Assembly: GCA_002423185.1 (NCBI GenBank) | Contig: DIUX01000001.1 | Span: 465 to 64,464 of the forward strand | Length of the DNA: 64,000 nucleotides | DNA from: Micavibrio sp. UBA6147 | GTDB lineage: Bacteria; Pseudomonadota; Alphaproteobacteria; Micavibrionales; UBA1664 | Reading direction: 5' to 3' | Part shown: in pieces, positions 8,905 through 18,355 of the stretch | Layout of the letters: every line of letters begins with the position of its first letter | How positions within the stretch are numbered: the stretch's first letter is position 1 | The notes under the pieces: generated by a model | The model's database searches: none | Told to the model about the DNA's origin: nothing | What the model saw: the letters and a program-made list of their open reading frames with translations, nothing else | Made by a program: the position numbers and the translations under genes

Positions 8905-9360
8905 CTAAATCCGCAGGCGCTGCGTAGACAGGTAAGGCGGCGTCTTGTCCGGCCTTAACCTGAGTGTTTCGGGCGGCGCGGGACTCTGGACAAACGCCAG
9001 TTCGTATCGCTGCATGGGAGTGGAGACAGCCGCGAGTGTATAATCAATATCCCGCGTCTCTAATAAAGGTGTTTTTAGGGCGTTTTGTGTGTGGCTTTGC
9101 AGGTCAACATGAAGATATTCCGTGAAATATATAACGGCATCCAAATGGACGGGATGGTGAGAGGCTTGTTCGTTATGGGGCCTGTTGTCATGTTCTTCAA
9201 GTTCGCTGCTGTGGCTATGGCTATGATTATGACGTTTTTCTGTCCCGTGATGCGCGGCTTGATGGTCGTGCAAAGCATGAACCGCCCCATGGGGCAGCCA
9301 CGGCGTAAATGCCGGCAGCGCGAGCAGTAGGATGAGAAGTGTTATAAGGCTATTTTTCAT
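8905..9360 (-). CDS. Exported histidine-rich protein, possible metal binder
   Basis: 151 aa beginning with a signal peptide (KNSLITLLILLLALPAFTPW). Residues about 28-72 hold many His residues in short clusters (HALHDHQAAHHG, HNHSHSHS), which suggests binding of Zn, Ni, Co or Cu. The C-terminus ends in YLSTQRLRI, a tail I associate with small CzcI-like proteins near metal transporters, though that match is from memory. The frame is open for 97 further codons upstream, but the signal peptide begins at 9360. First gene of the HupE-containing trio. Confidence 0.6.
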   Translation of the reverse strand: MKNSLITLLILLLALPAFTPWLPHGAVHALHDHQAAHHGTEKRHNHSHSHSSELEEHDNRPHNEQASHHPVHLDAVIYFTEYLHVDLQSHTQNALKTPLLETRDIDYTLAAVSTPMQRYELAFVQSPAPPETLRLRPDKTPPYLSTQRLRI

Positions 9361-9421
9361 TATCAGAAATGATGGCATTTTTGTTTTCGACACGCAAGGC
9401 GGGCTTTTTCTTTTCCGTTTG

Positions 9422-9450
9422 TTGAAGTAATGGCAAAAAACGGGTAAAAT
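9422..9450 (+). promoter_or_regulatory. Putative sigma-70 promoter for the 9490 gene
   Basis: TTGAAG, 17-base spacer, TAAAAT, placed 40 bases before the start codon of the following gene. Sequence match only. Confidence 0.4.
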
Positions 9451-9489
9451 ATAACTTCGGTTCACACCAGAAAATGGAACAATCACCCA

Positions 9490-9873
9490 ATGGATATTAA
9501 CGAACTCGATGGCAAATACAGCGTCAATACAATGAGTGACTATGATGGCCCGCTCCAAAAAAAGAGCGACGGCATCACCAATATCAAAAATGGCGCAACG
9601 CACCGCATTGACGCCGCCGGATGTGAGTGGCGCAGCACCTTTACCGTGCAAAATGAGGGGGAGGTGAAGATGACCTCCGTCGCCGACCCGAGCAACGCCA
9701 ACCGCGACTTCCTGCTCACCAAACCCAATGGCGACCCGACGAGCGAACCTGTGACCTATGAAACCATCCTGAAGCTCCAGCGCAAGGGCGACAAGATCCA
9801 GATGACGGGGCGGATTAATTACGGCAAGGAAATCGTGATCATCACCATGCGCCGCCTCGGCCCGCCGGAATAG
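9490..9873 (+). CDS. Hypothetical protein (127 aa)
   Basis: Not recognised. A soluble, beta-rich-looking protein without signal peptide or membrane segment; it contains a Cys in AGCEWRS and ends in a basic, hydrophobic strand (VIITMRRLGPPE). Repeated strands such as STFTVQNEGEVKMTSV and LQRKGDKIQMTGRI suggest a small beta-barrel, perhaps lipocalin-like, but this is weak. It has its own promoter-like sequence and a strong terminator, and is divergent from the His-rich/HupE trio. Confidence 0.55.
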   Translation: MDINELDGKYSVNTMSDYDGPLQKKSDGITNIKNGATHRIDAAGCEWRSTFTVQNEGEVKMTSVADPSNANRDFLLTKPNGDPTSEPVTYETILKLQRKGDKIQMTGRINYGKEIVIITMRRLGPPE

Positions 9874-9904
9874 GGCGTATAATTGCGGATGAACCGCTCG
9901 CTCT

Positions 9905-9939
9905 AAACCCCTTTGCCGCGTGCCGCCGCAAAGGGGTTT
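9905..9939 (+). terminator. Rho-independent terminator
   Basis: Perfect 12-bp stem AAACCCCTTTGC / GCAAAGGGGTTT with an 11-base loop, about 30 bases after the stop of the 127-aa hypothetical gene. Confidence 0.8.
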
Positions 9940-10115
9940 GTGTTTTCGACATTGGCTGGACGCATATCAGTTATGTACCGATAAGATAAAATGATACTTG
10001 CTTTGGGATGGCGTTTCATGGCGTAAATGGCGCATTGTTCAAAGCAATCGCACGGTGGGAGCCTTTGATGATTGCGGCGACTCCTGTGTATTATTTGTGA
10101 CGAAAGATTTTTGAG

Positions 10116-11345
10116 ATGTTGAATACGCTGCGTTCGGCTTGGCCGCTGTTTTTCGGCCTGTGTATGATGATGATCGGGAACGGCCTGCAAGGCACGTTGC
10201 TGGGCGTACGCGCATCTATTGAAAACTTTCCGACATGGATGACCGGCTTGATTATGTCGGCCTATTACCTCGGTTTTTTGATCGGGTCGATGACGGTGCC
10301 GAAATTTTTGGCTCGGGTCGGGCATATCCGCGTGTTTGCGGCGCTCGCCTCGGTGGCGTCCAGCACTGTTTTGCTGCACGGCATTTTTTCCGATCCGATG
10401 GCGTGGATTCCGGTGCGGCTCGTGACGGGGTTCAGTTATGCAGGACTTTATATCGTGGTTGAGAGCTGGCTGAACGACAGCGCCACCAACAAAAACCGCG
10501 GAAAAATCATGGCGATTTACTTGCTGATTAACTATGTTGGCCTGTCGACTGGACAATTATTGCTGAATGTCGCCGACCCTGCACAGATGGATTTGTTCGT
10601 GATGACGTCTATTTTGGTGTCGATGGCGCTCGTGCCGATTTCACTCGCCAACCGTCCGGCGCCGGAATTTAAGGAGCCGGAAACAATCTCGCTGAAATTC
10701 CTTTATAAATCGTCGCCGCTCGGCGTTGTGAGTGTGTTGCAAAGCGGCTTTGCAATGGGGATTGTGTTTTCCATTGCGCCGGTTTATGCGATGGCGACAG
10801 GTATGTCGACCAAGGATATTTCCGTGTTCATGGCGGTGATGATTATCGGCGGCGTGTTGTTTCAAATTCCCGTCGGGTGGTTGTCTGACCGCATGGATCG
10901 GCGGTTGCTGATTATGGCGAACTCCGTCTTGGCGACCGTTCTTTGCGGGCTTTGTACGATTTTAATGGGGGATTTGAGCGCTCTCCTCTTTGGTGTTTTG
11001 GTGTTGTTTGGGGGCGTCACCATGACGATTTACGGCCTTGCCGTTGCCCACACCAACGACCATGTGGACTCCAGCAAAGCGGTCGCAACATCGGCAACAT
11101 TGCTCCTTATAAACGGCGCGGGGTCGTGTTTCGGGCCGGTGATCGCCACGACGATTATGGCGATGATGGGCGATGAAATGTTTTTCCCGTTTGTCGGGCT
11201 AACCTATTTATTGATTTTCTTGTTTGGGATCGTGCGGGTTTATGTCCGCAAAGGCGTCCGCAAAGAAGACCGCGGCGACCACGTTTCGATGCCGGCGCGA
11301 AGCTCGCCTGTCTTCGCCCAGATTGCCGATCAAGACGAAGAATGA
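10116..11345 (+). CDS. MFS transporter, YcaD-like
   Basis: 409-aa integral membrane permease of the major facilitator superfamily with about 12 hydrophobic segments in two halves. Visible signatures: LGFLIGSMTVPKFLARVGHIR after TM2 (the family's loop 2-3 region), RLVTGFSYAGLYIVVESWL in the first half, and IPVGWLSDRMDRRLL as the matching loop in the second half. This arrangement resembles the YcaD-type subgroup; the substrate is unknown. It is convergent with flbD and shares a bidirectional terminator. The C-terminal ~30 residues are hydrophilic. Confidence 0.8.
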   Translation: MLNTLRSAWPLFFGLCMMMIGNGLQGTLLGVRASIENFPTWMTGLIMSAYYLGFLIGSMTVPKFLARVGHIRVFAALASVASSTVLLHGIFSDPMAWIPVRLVTGFSYAGLYIVVESWLNDSATNKNRGKIMAIYLLINYVGLSTGQLLLNVADPAQMDLFVMTSILVSMALVPISLANRPAPEFKEPETISLKFLYKSSPLGVVSVLQSGFAMGIVFSIAPVYAMATGMSTKDISVFMAVMIIGGVLFQIPVGWLSDRMDRRLLIMANSVLATVLCGLCTILMGDLSALLFGVLVLFGGVTMTIYGLAVAHTNDHVDSSKAVATSATLLLINGAGSCFGPVIATTIMAMMGDEMFFPFVGLTYLLIFLFGIVRVYVRKGVRKEDRGDHVSMPARSSPVFAQIADQDEE

Positions 11346-11375
11346 TCGGGCTGGGCATTCCCCTGCAGACACAAG

Positions 11376-11400
11376 AAAGGCGGCTGTAAGAGCCGCCTTT
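11376..11400. terminator. Bidirectional terminator between the MFS gene and flbD
   Basis: AAAGGCGGCT / AGCCGCCTTT with a 5-base loop. It serves the plus-strand permease and the minus-strand fliF-flbD operon. Confidence 0.85.
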
Positions 11401-11435
11401 ATTTCTGTATGAGGGAGTGAGGGACGCAGGGCGGT

Positions 11436-12908
11436 TTAATCCGCCGCCGTGCCGATGTCGTGGCCTTCACCCCTGTATTGATTGAGCTTGTTGCGCAAGG
11501 TGCGGATGCTGATGCCCAGAATACGCGAGGCTTGCGTGCGGTTGCCGAGGCAATGGTCAAGCGTGTTGAGGATGAGCTCACGCTCAACATCCATCACCGT
11601 GCGCCCGATTAAATGCGCGATTTGCGCGTCTTGCGCGGCCTGCGCCGTTTTTTCAGGGGATTGCGGCGCATTTGATGTGGCGGCAGCAGGGGGCGTAGCG
11701 GGATCCTGCGCAGCGCGACCGGCACCGGACACACCGGACGGGTCAGGCGCATGGGTGGCGCGCGGGGCATTGTCAAACCCGCCTTGTTCGTTGAGCGCCC
11801 CAAACCCGCCCATATCGGCAAGGTGGATGGCCTCCGGCTCAATCTCGCTCTCAACCGAGATTAAAATCGCGCGGTGCATGGCGTTTTCAAGCTCCCGAAT
11901 ATTCCCGCGCCATGCGGAGCTTTGCAGCTTTTTAGCGGCTTCGGCGGAGATTTTCTTTTTCGGTACGCCGTTTTCCATGGCGAATTTATCGACAAAGAAT
12001 TGCGACAAACGCATGATGTCGGATGGACGCTCGCGCAGCGACGGCAGGCGGATATTCACGACGTTCAGGCGGAAATATAAATCCTCACGAAACTCGCCTT
12101 TTTTGACGCTTTCTTCGAGATTGCGGTTAGAGGTCGCGATGATGCGGACGTTGATTTTGACAGGTTCTTTGCCGCCGACACGGTCGATGACGCGTTCTTG
12201 AATGGCGCGGAGCAATTTGGCTTGCAACATCGGGTGCATCTCGCTCACCTCATCGAGCAAGAGCGTGCCGCCATTGGCCTCTTCAAACTTGCCGATGCGG
12301 CGGGCTATCGCGCCGGTGAAGGCGCCTTTTTCATAGCCGAAAAGCTCTGATTCCAAAAGGTTTTCAGGAATCGCGGCGCAGTTCAAAGCAATAAACGGGC
12401 CGTCCCTGCGTTTGGATTTTTTGTGAATATAGCGCGACATGACTTCTTTGCCCGTTCCGGACTCGCCGGTAATCAGGGCGGTCGCGTCACTCGGGGCGAT
12501 TTGGTCGGCGAGTTTTACAACACGCTGCATCACCGGATCGGTCGCGATCATGTCGTTTGATTCTTCGGTGATGGCCTCCAAAACCGCCGCGATCAGGTCG
12601 ATATCGGGAGGCAGGGGGATGTATTCCTTGGCGCCGGCCTTGATGGCTCTCACCGCGGCGGAGGCGTCCGTGCTGACGCCACAGGCGACAACGGGAATGT
12701 GAAAGCGCTCGGCCTCCAGATCCTCAATGAATTTTTCGATCTTTTGTTTGACGTCGATCATCACGAGATCGGCGCCTTTGCCGTTGCGCAGCGCGCCCAT
12801 GGCTTGTTCGATGTCTTCGCAATGCACGACTTTTGCGCCGCGCTTAAGCGCGATTTTTCCTGCTGTGCTGATATAGCCTTCCAGATGACCAACAATCATA
12901 AGCCGCAT
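11436..12908 (-). CDS. flbD: Sigma-54-dependent flagellar transcriptional activator FlbD
   Basis: Activator of late flagellar genes. The N-terminal ~115 residues are a degenerate receiver: the acidic pair is missing (MRLMIVGHLEG), though an Asp remains at 52. The AAA+ domain has Walker A GESGTGKE at 148-155, the sigma-54 contact loop GAFTGA at 195-200, and a Walker B LLLDEVSEM. A Pro/Ala-rich linker (~380-430) leads to a Fis-type helix-turn-helix at the C-terminus (NRTQASRILGISIRTLRNKL). In Caulobacter FlbD lies at the end of the fliF operon and is controlled by FliX; both features recur here. Four sigma-54 promoter matches in this window are likely targets. Confidence 0.95.
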   Translation of the reverse strand: MRLMIVGHLEGYISTAGKIALKRGAKVVHCEDIEQAMGALRNGKGADLVMIDVKQKIEKFIEDLEAERFHIPVVACGVSTDASAAVRAIKAGAKEYIPLPPDIDLIAAVLEAITEESNDMIATDPVMQRVVKLADQIAPSDATALITGESGTGKEVMSRYIHKKSKRRDGPFIALNCAAIPENLLESELFGYEKGAFTGAIARRIGKFEEANGGTLLLDEVSEMHPMLQAKLLRAIQERVIDRVGGKEPVKINVRIIATSNRNLEESVKKGEFREDLYFRLNVVNIRLPSLRERPSDIMRLSQFFVDKFAMENGVPKKKISAEAAKKLQSSAWRGNIRELENAMHRAILISVESEIEPEAIHLADMGGFGALNEQGGFDNAPRATHAPDPSGVSGAGRAAQDPATPPAAATSNAPQSPEKTAQAAQDAQIAHLIGRTVMDVERELILNTLDHCLGNRTQASRILGISIRTLRNKLNQYRGEGHDIGTAAD

Positions 12909-12966
12909 GGTTTCATCCGTTCCTTGTGTCTGTCTTGTTTGTGATATTTTTCAGTGTCGTCATACT

Positions 12967-13833
12967 CTAGTCAAAATAGCGGATACGCTCGCCGGGGGGA
13001 AGGAGTGTATTTAAAAAAGTTTCGATTTTGCGCGGGTGTTCCTTGGTCGAAATGAGCACCACCGCCTTCATAATCATATCGCGGATCATGAGTTCATAGC
13101 TTGAGTTGCGCTCAAGCTTCGCCGCCATCGGGGATAGTACCACAGTTCCCAAAACCGCGCCGTAAAACGTGGTGAGCAACGCAATCGCCATCGCGGGGCC
13201 AATCGAGCTGGGGTCGGACAGGCGGGTCAACATTTGCACAAGCCCGACCAGCGTACCGATCAACCCCATCGCGGGGGCGACATCGGCGGCGCGGCGCAAT
13301 ATGCCGATGCCGATTTTGTGGCGGTCGAGGAGCTGGCTGATGTCCTGATGCAAAATGGTTTGAATTTCGCGCGGGGGGTAATCATCGACCAAGAATTGCA
13401 CCGCATGATTCAAGGCGGGGTTTTTGCGCAATTCATGCCGCGCATCGGCAAGGGATAGCGGCCCTTTCGCCCGCACAAGGCAAGCGAGGTCAAGCAATTC
13501 ACGCGCCATTGTGGCGGCATCGGTATGCCTGTGAAACAGACTGTTGTTAATGACGTGATAGGCTTTTGATAATTCCTGCGCCGAATAGGAAATCCCCGTC
13601 ACCGCCATGGTGCCGCCAACCACGATCAACAGCGCCGGAATGTTGAAAAAAGCCATCGCGTTGCCACCGAAAACCAGCGCCGCGGCGATCAAACTCATCG
13701 CAACGAACAGGCCGATAATCGTGGCAAAATCGGTGCGGATCTCTGGCTGCGCTATTTTAAGCTGCGACGGCAAGGTGATGCCGAGCGTGTCGTTTTTTTT
13801 CTGTGCTGATGATGAGGTCAAGCGGTCTGCCAT
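12967..13833 (-). CDS. motA: Flagellar motor stator protein MotA
   Basis: Inner-membrane stator subunit that forms the ion channel with MotB. Four hydrophobic segments are visible; the diagnostic pair is VAPAMGLIGTLVGLVQML and LLTTFYGAVLGTVVLSPMAAKLE. The cytoplasmic loop contains charged residues that contact FliG. The start at 13833 (MADRLTSS) is preferred over a Met 63 bases earlier because the added residues look unstructured and the family usually starts close to TM1. It lies inside the fliF-flbD operon, about 33 kb from the MotB-like genes, so stator subunits are encoded in separate units. Confidence 0.9.
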   Translation of the reverse strand: MADRLTSSSAQKKNDTLGITLPSQLKIAQPEIRTDFATIIGLFVAMSLIAAALVFGGNAMAFFNIPALLIVVGGTMAVTGISYSAQELSKAYHVINNSLFHRHTDAATMARELLDLACLVRAKGPLSLADARHELRKNPALNHAVQFLVDDYPPREIQTILHQDISQLLDRHKIGIGILRRAADVAPAMGLIGTLVGLVQMLTRLSDPSSIGPAMAIALLTTFYGAVLGTVVLSPMAAKLERNSSYELMIRDMIMKAVVLISTKEHPRKIETFLNTLLPPGERIRYFD

Positions 13834-13963
13834 AGGGGAATCCAGTGTTACGAGGGCGGCGGGACATTTGCCGCGAAAGGAATATGATAAAGACAAAACG
13901 GGTCTTGTTACATCCGTATTATCCGCAGCGGCGCAGTCACCGCCAAAGGGTTGGTGTCAAAGG

Positions 13964-14302
13964 TTACGAACGATCCGATTTGATGATCTCGGTCATGGTG
14001 ACGCCGAGCTTGTCTTCCACAACCACAACTTCGCCGCGCGCGACAAGGCGGTTATTGACATAGATGTCGATGGCCTCGCCAACCTTGCGGTCAAGCTCAA
14101 CAACCGCGCCCCGTCCGAGTTTGAGGAGCTGGCTGACCTGCATGTTCGAACGCCCGAGAACAGCAGAAATTTGGACGGGAATGTCGTAAATCGCATCCAC
14201 GTCCTTCGCCATCGGTTCACCGAGTTCGAATTCTTGCTCTGGCTCTTTTTGGTAGCCATCTTCGATTTCATCGAGATTGAGGCCGTTTTTATCGTCGGTC
14301 AT
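13964..14302 (-). CDS. fliN: Flagellar motor switch protein FliN
   Basis: C-ring protein, 112 aa. The C-terminal ~75 residues are the SpoA/FliN fold: IYDIPVQISAVLGRSNMQVSQLLKLGRGAVVELD, then VNNRLVARGEVVVVEDKLGVTMTEI. A short acidic N-terminus precedes it. It sits between fliH and motA in the fliF operon, as in other alphaproteobacteria. It works with FliM and FliG in rotor switching and in docking the FliH export complex. Confidence 0.95.
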   Translation of the reverse strand: MTDDKNGLNLDEIEDGYQKEPEQEFELGEPMAKDVDAIYDIPVQISAVLGRSNMQVSQLLKLGRGAVVELDRKVGEAIDIYVNNRLVARGEVVVVEDKLGVTMTEIIKSDRS

Positions 14303-14455
14303 GGTGAAGTTTCCTCGCGAATGGTCGGCAGCGGTTCATAATCTCCCTATTATGCGCTTTTTTCCTTGATTCGTCCAGTACGCATTACGGCATTCGCTGT
14401 ACGGCAATCCTGCGACACCCTTAAGACTCTGCGGGTTTTTGGTCGCGATGGCGGG

Positions 14456-15436
14456 TTAGGGGGCTTTGCCCGCATCCTCTTGGTCTTCATCATCGAAATC
14501 ATGCAGACTGCTCAGATAGGACGGCTTGTCACTTGGCGGTGTGTCACTGGGGGATATATCATTGAGCGGCGCATCCGGCGCGTCTTCGGGGCTTGCATCG
14601 CTCTCTGGCTGTGCGGGCGATAGGGCGGCGTCTTCGCCTGTTTCAGGTGAGGGAGCAGCTGCGGAGGCGTTCAGGTTCTCTTGGTCACCGCTCTCTTGTC
14701 TATCAGGCAGGCCGAATTCGGCGGCGCTATCCATTTGCGTGTCTGTGTCGGGTGGGGTGAGCGGCGCGGGAGCCGCCATTGGCGCGGGCGGCGCGATATA
14801 GGGCTCGTAGTTGGCGCCGAGTTGTTCCTTAAAAAACGCCAATATAGTGTGGTGGAGCGCCATCGGCACCCATTCCGCCCCGCCATGCGCCCACAGGATT
14901 TTGCAGTGTCCGGGCTGGATCGCGCTGTCACCCGACACTGACCAGTCACCGGAGAGCGGCGAGTGGGCGAGAATTTCCGCCATGCGTTTGTTAATCTCGT
15001 CCTTCAAGGACGGGTGAACGCGAATATCCAGCATCGGCGTTTTGATGTGGCCGGCAATGTGGTTTTTGAGGAAGGCCTCAAGCTCGTCAATCTTGCTAGC
15101 CTCAAAAAGCGTCGGAAATGCCTTTTGCAAGGAATCCAAAACCAAGGCGATGGAATCGTCAACAAACCGTGTGTTGCGGCCTTCTTCCTGAGCATAGAGC
15201 GTGTCAAATTGGATTTGGAAACCGGCAATTGTGTCGGCAACGCGTTGATTGATGCTTTTGCGTTCTTCGTCAATGCCGGCAATGCGGCCTTTTTGATAGG
15301 CCTGTGCGCGGGCGGACTCAAGCTCGGCTTCCGAAAAGCTGGGCGGTTTCGGAGCCTCCGCAGCCTTACGCTTTCGCGCCAGACTTTCTTCATCGAAATC
15401 ATGAAGATCGAACAGGAATTTTTTGATATCGTTCAC
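14456..15436 (-). CDS. fliH: FliH / FlbE-like flagellar export regulator
   Basis: Cytoplasmic protein that links the export ATPase to the C-ring. The central part (~30-225) shows the FliH pattern: an alpha-helical stretch with AYQKGRIAGIDEERKS and a C-terminal domain with VHPSLKDEINKRM and HCKILWAHGGAEW. The fliG-fliH-fliN position supports the call. Odd features: a ~100-residue acidic, Pro-rich C-terminal tail, and the motif LHDFD at both ends (residues 11-15 and 311-315). The gene lies 14 bases after fliG. Confidence 0.85.
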   Translation of the reverse strand: MNDIKKFLFDLHDFDEESLARKRKAAEAPKPPSFSEAELESARAQAYQKGRIAGIDEERKSINQRVADTIAGFQIQFDTLYAQEEGRNTRFVDDSIALVLDSLQKAFPTLFEASKIDELEAFLKNHIAGHIKTPMLDIRVHPSLKDEINKRMAEILAHSPLSGDWSVSGDSAIQPGHCKILWAHGGAEWVPMALHHTILAFFKEQLGANYEPYIAPPAPMAAPAPLTPPDTDTQMDSAAEFGLPDRQESGDQENLNASAAAPSPETGEDAALSPAQPESDASPEDAPDAPLNDISPSDTPPSDKPSYLSSLHDFDDEDQEDAGKAP

Positions 15437-15450
15437 AAAAATGCCTTTGA

Positions 15451-16473
15451 TTAATAGATCAATTCGTCTTCTTCACCACCTGCGGCAATGACGATTTCGC
15501 CTCTGGCCTCCAGCTCCTTGGTTGTGTTGACGATGTATTGTTGGGCGTCCTCGACGTCCTTCAAGCGGGCGGGGCCAAGCGCGGCCATATCTTCGCGCAG
15601 GATTTTCGCCGCACGTTCGGACATGTTAGAGAAGAACAAATCGCGCAACGTGTCGGTCGCGCCTTTGAGGGCGATGGGGAGCTTGTCCTTGTCGATCGCA
15701 CGAATAATCGTTTGGATCGAGGATGGATCGAGCTTTCCAAGGTCTTCGAAAGTGAACATGAGATTGCGGATTTTCTCGGCCGAATCGGGCTCTGTTTCCT
15801 CCAAAACCGTCATGAAGCGTTGCTCCACCGTGCGGTCGAGGCTGTTGAAAATCTCCGCCATCATCTCGTGGCTGTCGCGGCGGTTGGTGCGGGCAAGGTT
15901 GGACATGAATTCGGTGCGCAAGGTACGCTCTACATCGTCCAGAACTTCTTTTTGGATGGCTTCCATCTTCAACATCCGGTTGATGACTTCCATCGCGAAG
16001 CCTTCCGGCAGCATGGCAAGAACGCGGGCTGCGTGGTCGGGGGCGATTTTGGACATCACAACCGCAACAGTTTGCGGATATTCTTTTTGCAGGAAATTGG
16101 CCAGAACTTCTTCGTTCACGTTGCCGAGTTTTTCCCACATTGTGCGACCGGCGGGGCCGCGGATTTCTTCCATAATTTGCCCGACTTTGTCCTTGCCCAT
16201 GACCTTCATGAGCAAGCGTTCGGTGCTGTCCAGCGTTCCGACAAGCGAGCTTGTCGACGACATTTGTTCGGCGAAATCGACGAAGAGGCGCTCGACAATG
16301 CCTGAGCTAACCTTACCCAATGTTGCCATGGTCTGGGAGATCTCCATGATCTCCTCCTCGTCCATATATTCAAACAGGCGGGCAGTATGGTCTTCACCCA
16401 AAGCGAGCAAAAACACGGCGGCTTTCTCCGCTCCGGTCAGTGTTCTATAGTCTTCACGAAGCCGTAAAGCCAT
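15451..16473 (-). CDS. fliG: Flagellar motor switch protein FliG
   Basis: C-ring protein that bears the torque-generating face. 340 aa, normal length. N-terminal domain [23 protein letters not shown], the middle-domain segment [22 protein letters not shown], and a C-terminal domain with [28 protein letters not shown], where charged residues face MotA. Directly downstream of fliF and upstream of fliH in the minus-strand operon. Confidence 0.97.
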   Translation of the reverse strand: MALRLREDYRTLTGAEKAAVFLLALGEDHTARLFEYMDEEEIMEISQTMATLGKVSSGIVERLFVDFAEQMSSTSSLVGTLDSTERLLMKVMGKDKVGQIMEEIRGPAGRTMWEKLGNVNEEVLANFLQKEYPQTVAVVMSKIAPDHAARVLAMLPEGFAMEVINRMLKMEAIQKEVLDDVERTLRTEFMSNLARTNRRDSHEMMAEIFNSLDRTVEQRFMTVLEETEPDSAEKIRNLMFTFEDLGKLDPSSIQTIIRAIDKDKLPIALKGATDTLRDLFFSNMSERAAKILREDMAALGPARLKDVEDAQQYIVNTTKELEARGEIVIAAGGEEDELIY

Positions 16474-16571
16474 TGTCGTTTTCTTCCCTTATGCTTCTCA
16501 TGCTCTGTATTCTTGCTTCCGAACGGAAAGGGCGCAGGCATGTCTTTATTTATTGTTTTGTTATGCGTGTT

Positions 16572-18209
16572 TTATTCTTGGCTCATCCAGTTGCGGATAA
16601 CCGAAACGGTTTCATTTGGGTGACTGTTGACGATGTCGCCGACTTTTTTAATGGTGGAGGCACGAACTTTACCTTCAACGGCCTGCATGTCAATAAGGTT
16701 GTCTTCGACTTCTTCTTCCGCCGATCCGCCTCCGGTCGGTGCGGCAAGGGCGGGGTTCATCTGAGCCTCAAGCAAAGCCTCGATCGGGTCAATTTCTTCG
16801 TCATCGGACGAAGCGTTGGCGAGTAAGCTCCCCAACATCGGCTTGATCACCAAGAGGATGACCAGCAAGCCCATAATCGCGACCATGACCATTTCGGCGG
16901 TTTCCAGCAATTTTGTTTTTTCAACGCCGAACAAACGGGTTTCGTCTTCCATCGCCTCGATTTCAACATCGGCAAAGGGAAGGTTTACAACCTCCACCGT
17001 GTCGCCACGGTCGGCGTCATATCCAACGGCGGTGCGAATCAATGCGGCAATCTGGTCAAGCTCGGCTTCGCTGCGCGGGCTGTAGCTGCGGTTGCCTTGG
17101 GCATCGGTGGTGTAGACACCGTCGACCAAAACGGCAACGGACAGGCGTTTGATCTCGCCGGTTTCGCGCACAACGCTTTGGATTGTTTTGCTGATTTCAT
17201 AGTTCGTAACTTCTTCGATTCGTGAATTTTGCGCCGTTGGCTTGGCGTCCACGCCAAAATCGCCGGCCAGGCCGGGAAGGTTGTTTTCAACCGATACGTT
17301 TCTGTTGGTTTCGCGTTCGACATTATCTTCGGTGACGGTTTGAGTCGATCGCACAACCGAACTTTCCGGATCATAAAGCTCTGAATTCGTGGTCGTGCGG
17401 TCAAAATTCAGGTCGACACTAACCTGCGCGCGCACTTTGTTGCGCCCGACAACACTGCCCAGCATTTCTTCGATAGAGCTTTTGAGGCGGCGTTCATGGC
17501 CGATTCTCATTTCCTCGGCTTTCATGCTGCCGCTCAGGCCGAGAATGTCGTTTTCGTCTTCTGTGCCACTGGCCAAAATATTCGCTTGCGTGTCGATCAA
17601 GGTCACTTGGCTGGGCTTAAGCTCTGGCACGGCGTTGGCGACAAGGTTTTGAATACCGATGATTTGTTCGCGGCGCAGGCGCATATTGGGGCGCAGCTTG
17701 ATCGTCACGCTGGCGGTTGATGAACGGCTTTCGCGGGAGAACAGCTCACGCTGAGGCAAAACAACGTGAACCTTGGCGTATTGCACGGGCTCTAGCGTTG
17801 AAATGGTGCGCGCCAATTCCCCTTGCAAGGCTCGAATCTGGTTGATGTTCTGAACGAAATTGGTGGTGCCGAATCCGGATTGCTTGTCGAATAATTCATA
17901 GCCAAGCGAGCCGCCATTGGGCAAACCAGCCTCCGCGAGCAACATACGCGCCCGCCCGATGTCGTTTTGCGGCACTGTGACGCGTGTTCCATCGGGGGAT
18001 ATTTCGAACGGGATGTTTGATTCTTGAAGTTTTGAGGCCACGGCGCTCGAATCAATCGTGCTGAGATCGGCGTATAGGAGCGACAGATTCGGTTTTGAAA
18101 CCTGCATCGACACAAAGCCGAAGAAAATCATCAAGCCAACGAAAATAGCGCCTAAAACCGCGAGTCTCGCGGGGCCAAGTGATTTGATCGTGTCTGAAAG
18201 TCCGCTCAT
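16572..18209 (-). CDS. fliF: Flagellar MS-ring protein FliF
   Basis: Builds the inner-membrane MS ring. 545 aa with an N-terminal transmembrane helix at about 15-35 and a C-terminal one at about 445-465 (EMVMVAIMGLLVILLVIKPML). Between them is the periplasmic ring-building region with YADLSTIDSSAVASKLQESNIPFEI, ERALEGELARTI-like segments and SVTIKLRPNMRLRREQ. The C-terminal tail (VGDIVNSHPNETVSVIRNWM) binds FliG. First gene of the fliF-fliG-fliH-fliN-motA-flbD operon; a 217-base divergent region separates it from the FlaG-like gene. I found no convincing sigma-54 element before it, consistent with early-class expression. Confidence 0.97.
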   Translation of the reverse strand: MSGLSDTIKSLGPARLAVLGAIFVGLMIFFGFVSMQVSKPNLSLLYADLSTIDSSAVASKLQESNIPFEISPDGTRVTVPQNDIGRARMLLAEAGLPNGGSLGYELFDKQSGFGTTNFVQNINQIRALQGELARTISTLEPVQYAKVHVVLPQRELFSRESRSSTASVTIKLRPNMRLRREQIIGIQNLVANAVPELKPSQVTLIDTQANILASGTEDENDILGLSGSMKAEEMRIGHERRLKSSIEEMLGSVVGRNKVRAQVSVDLNFDRTTTNSELYDPESSVVRSTQTVTEDNVERETNRNVSVENNLPGLAGDFGVDAKPTAQNSRIEEVTNYEISKTIQSVVRETGEIKRLSVAVLVDGVYTTDAQGNRSYSPRSEAELDQIAALIRTAVGYDADRGDTVEVVNLPFADVEIEAMEDETRLFGVEKTKLLETAEMVMVAIMGLLVILLVIKPMLGSLLANASSDDEEIDPIEALLEAQMNPALAAPTGGGSAEEEVEDNLIDMQAVEGKVRASTIKKVGDIVNSHPNETVSVIRNWMSQE

Positions 18210-18355
18210 CTATGTAAAAACCCGGTGCAGAAGAAGGAGAATATCAATCTTGAAAATGTATTTGTCCACAAATAATGATACTTGAGAATCGCCTCTATGG
18301 CAAATAATGCGTGGCGGATTCCCGTTATTTTTTTGAAGTTTTTTGCCCTAAAAAC

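Noticed and set aside
9361..9651. 97-codon N-terminal extension of the His-rich protein
   Set aside because: The signal peptide begins at 9360, and the extension crosses the divergent promoter and start of the neighbouring gene.
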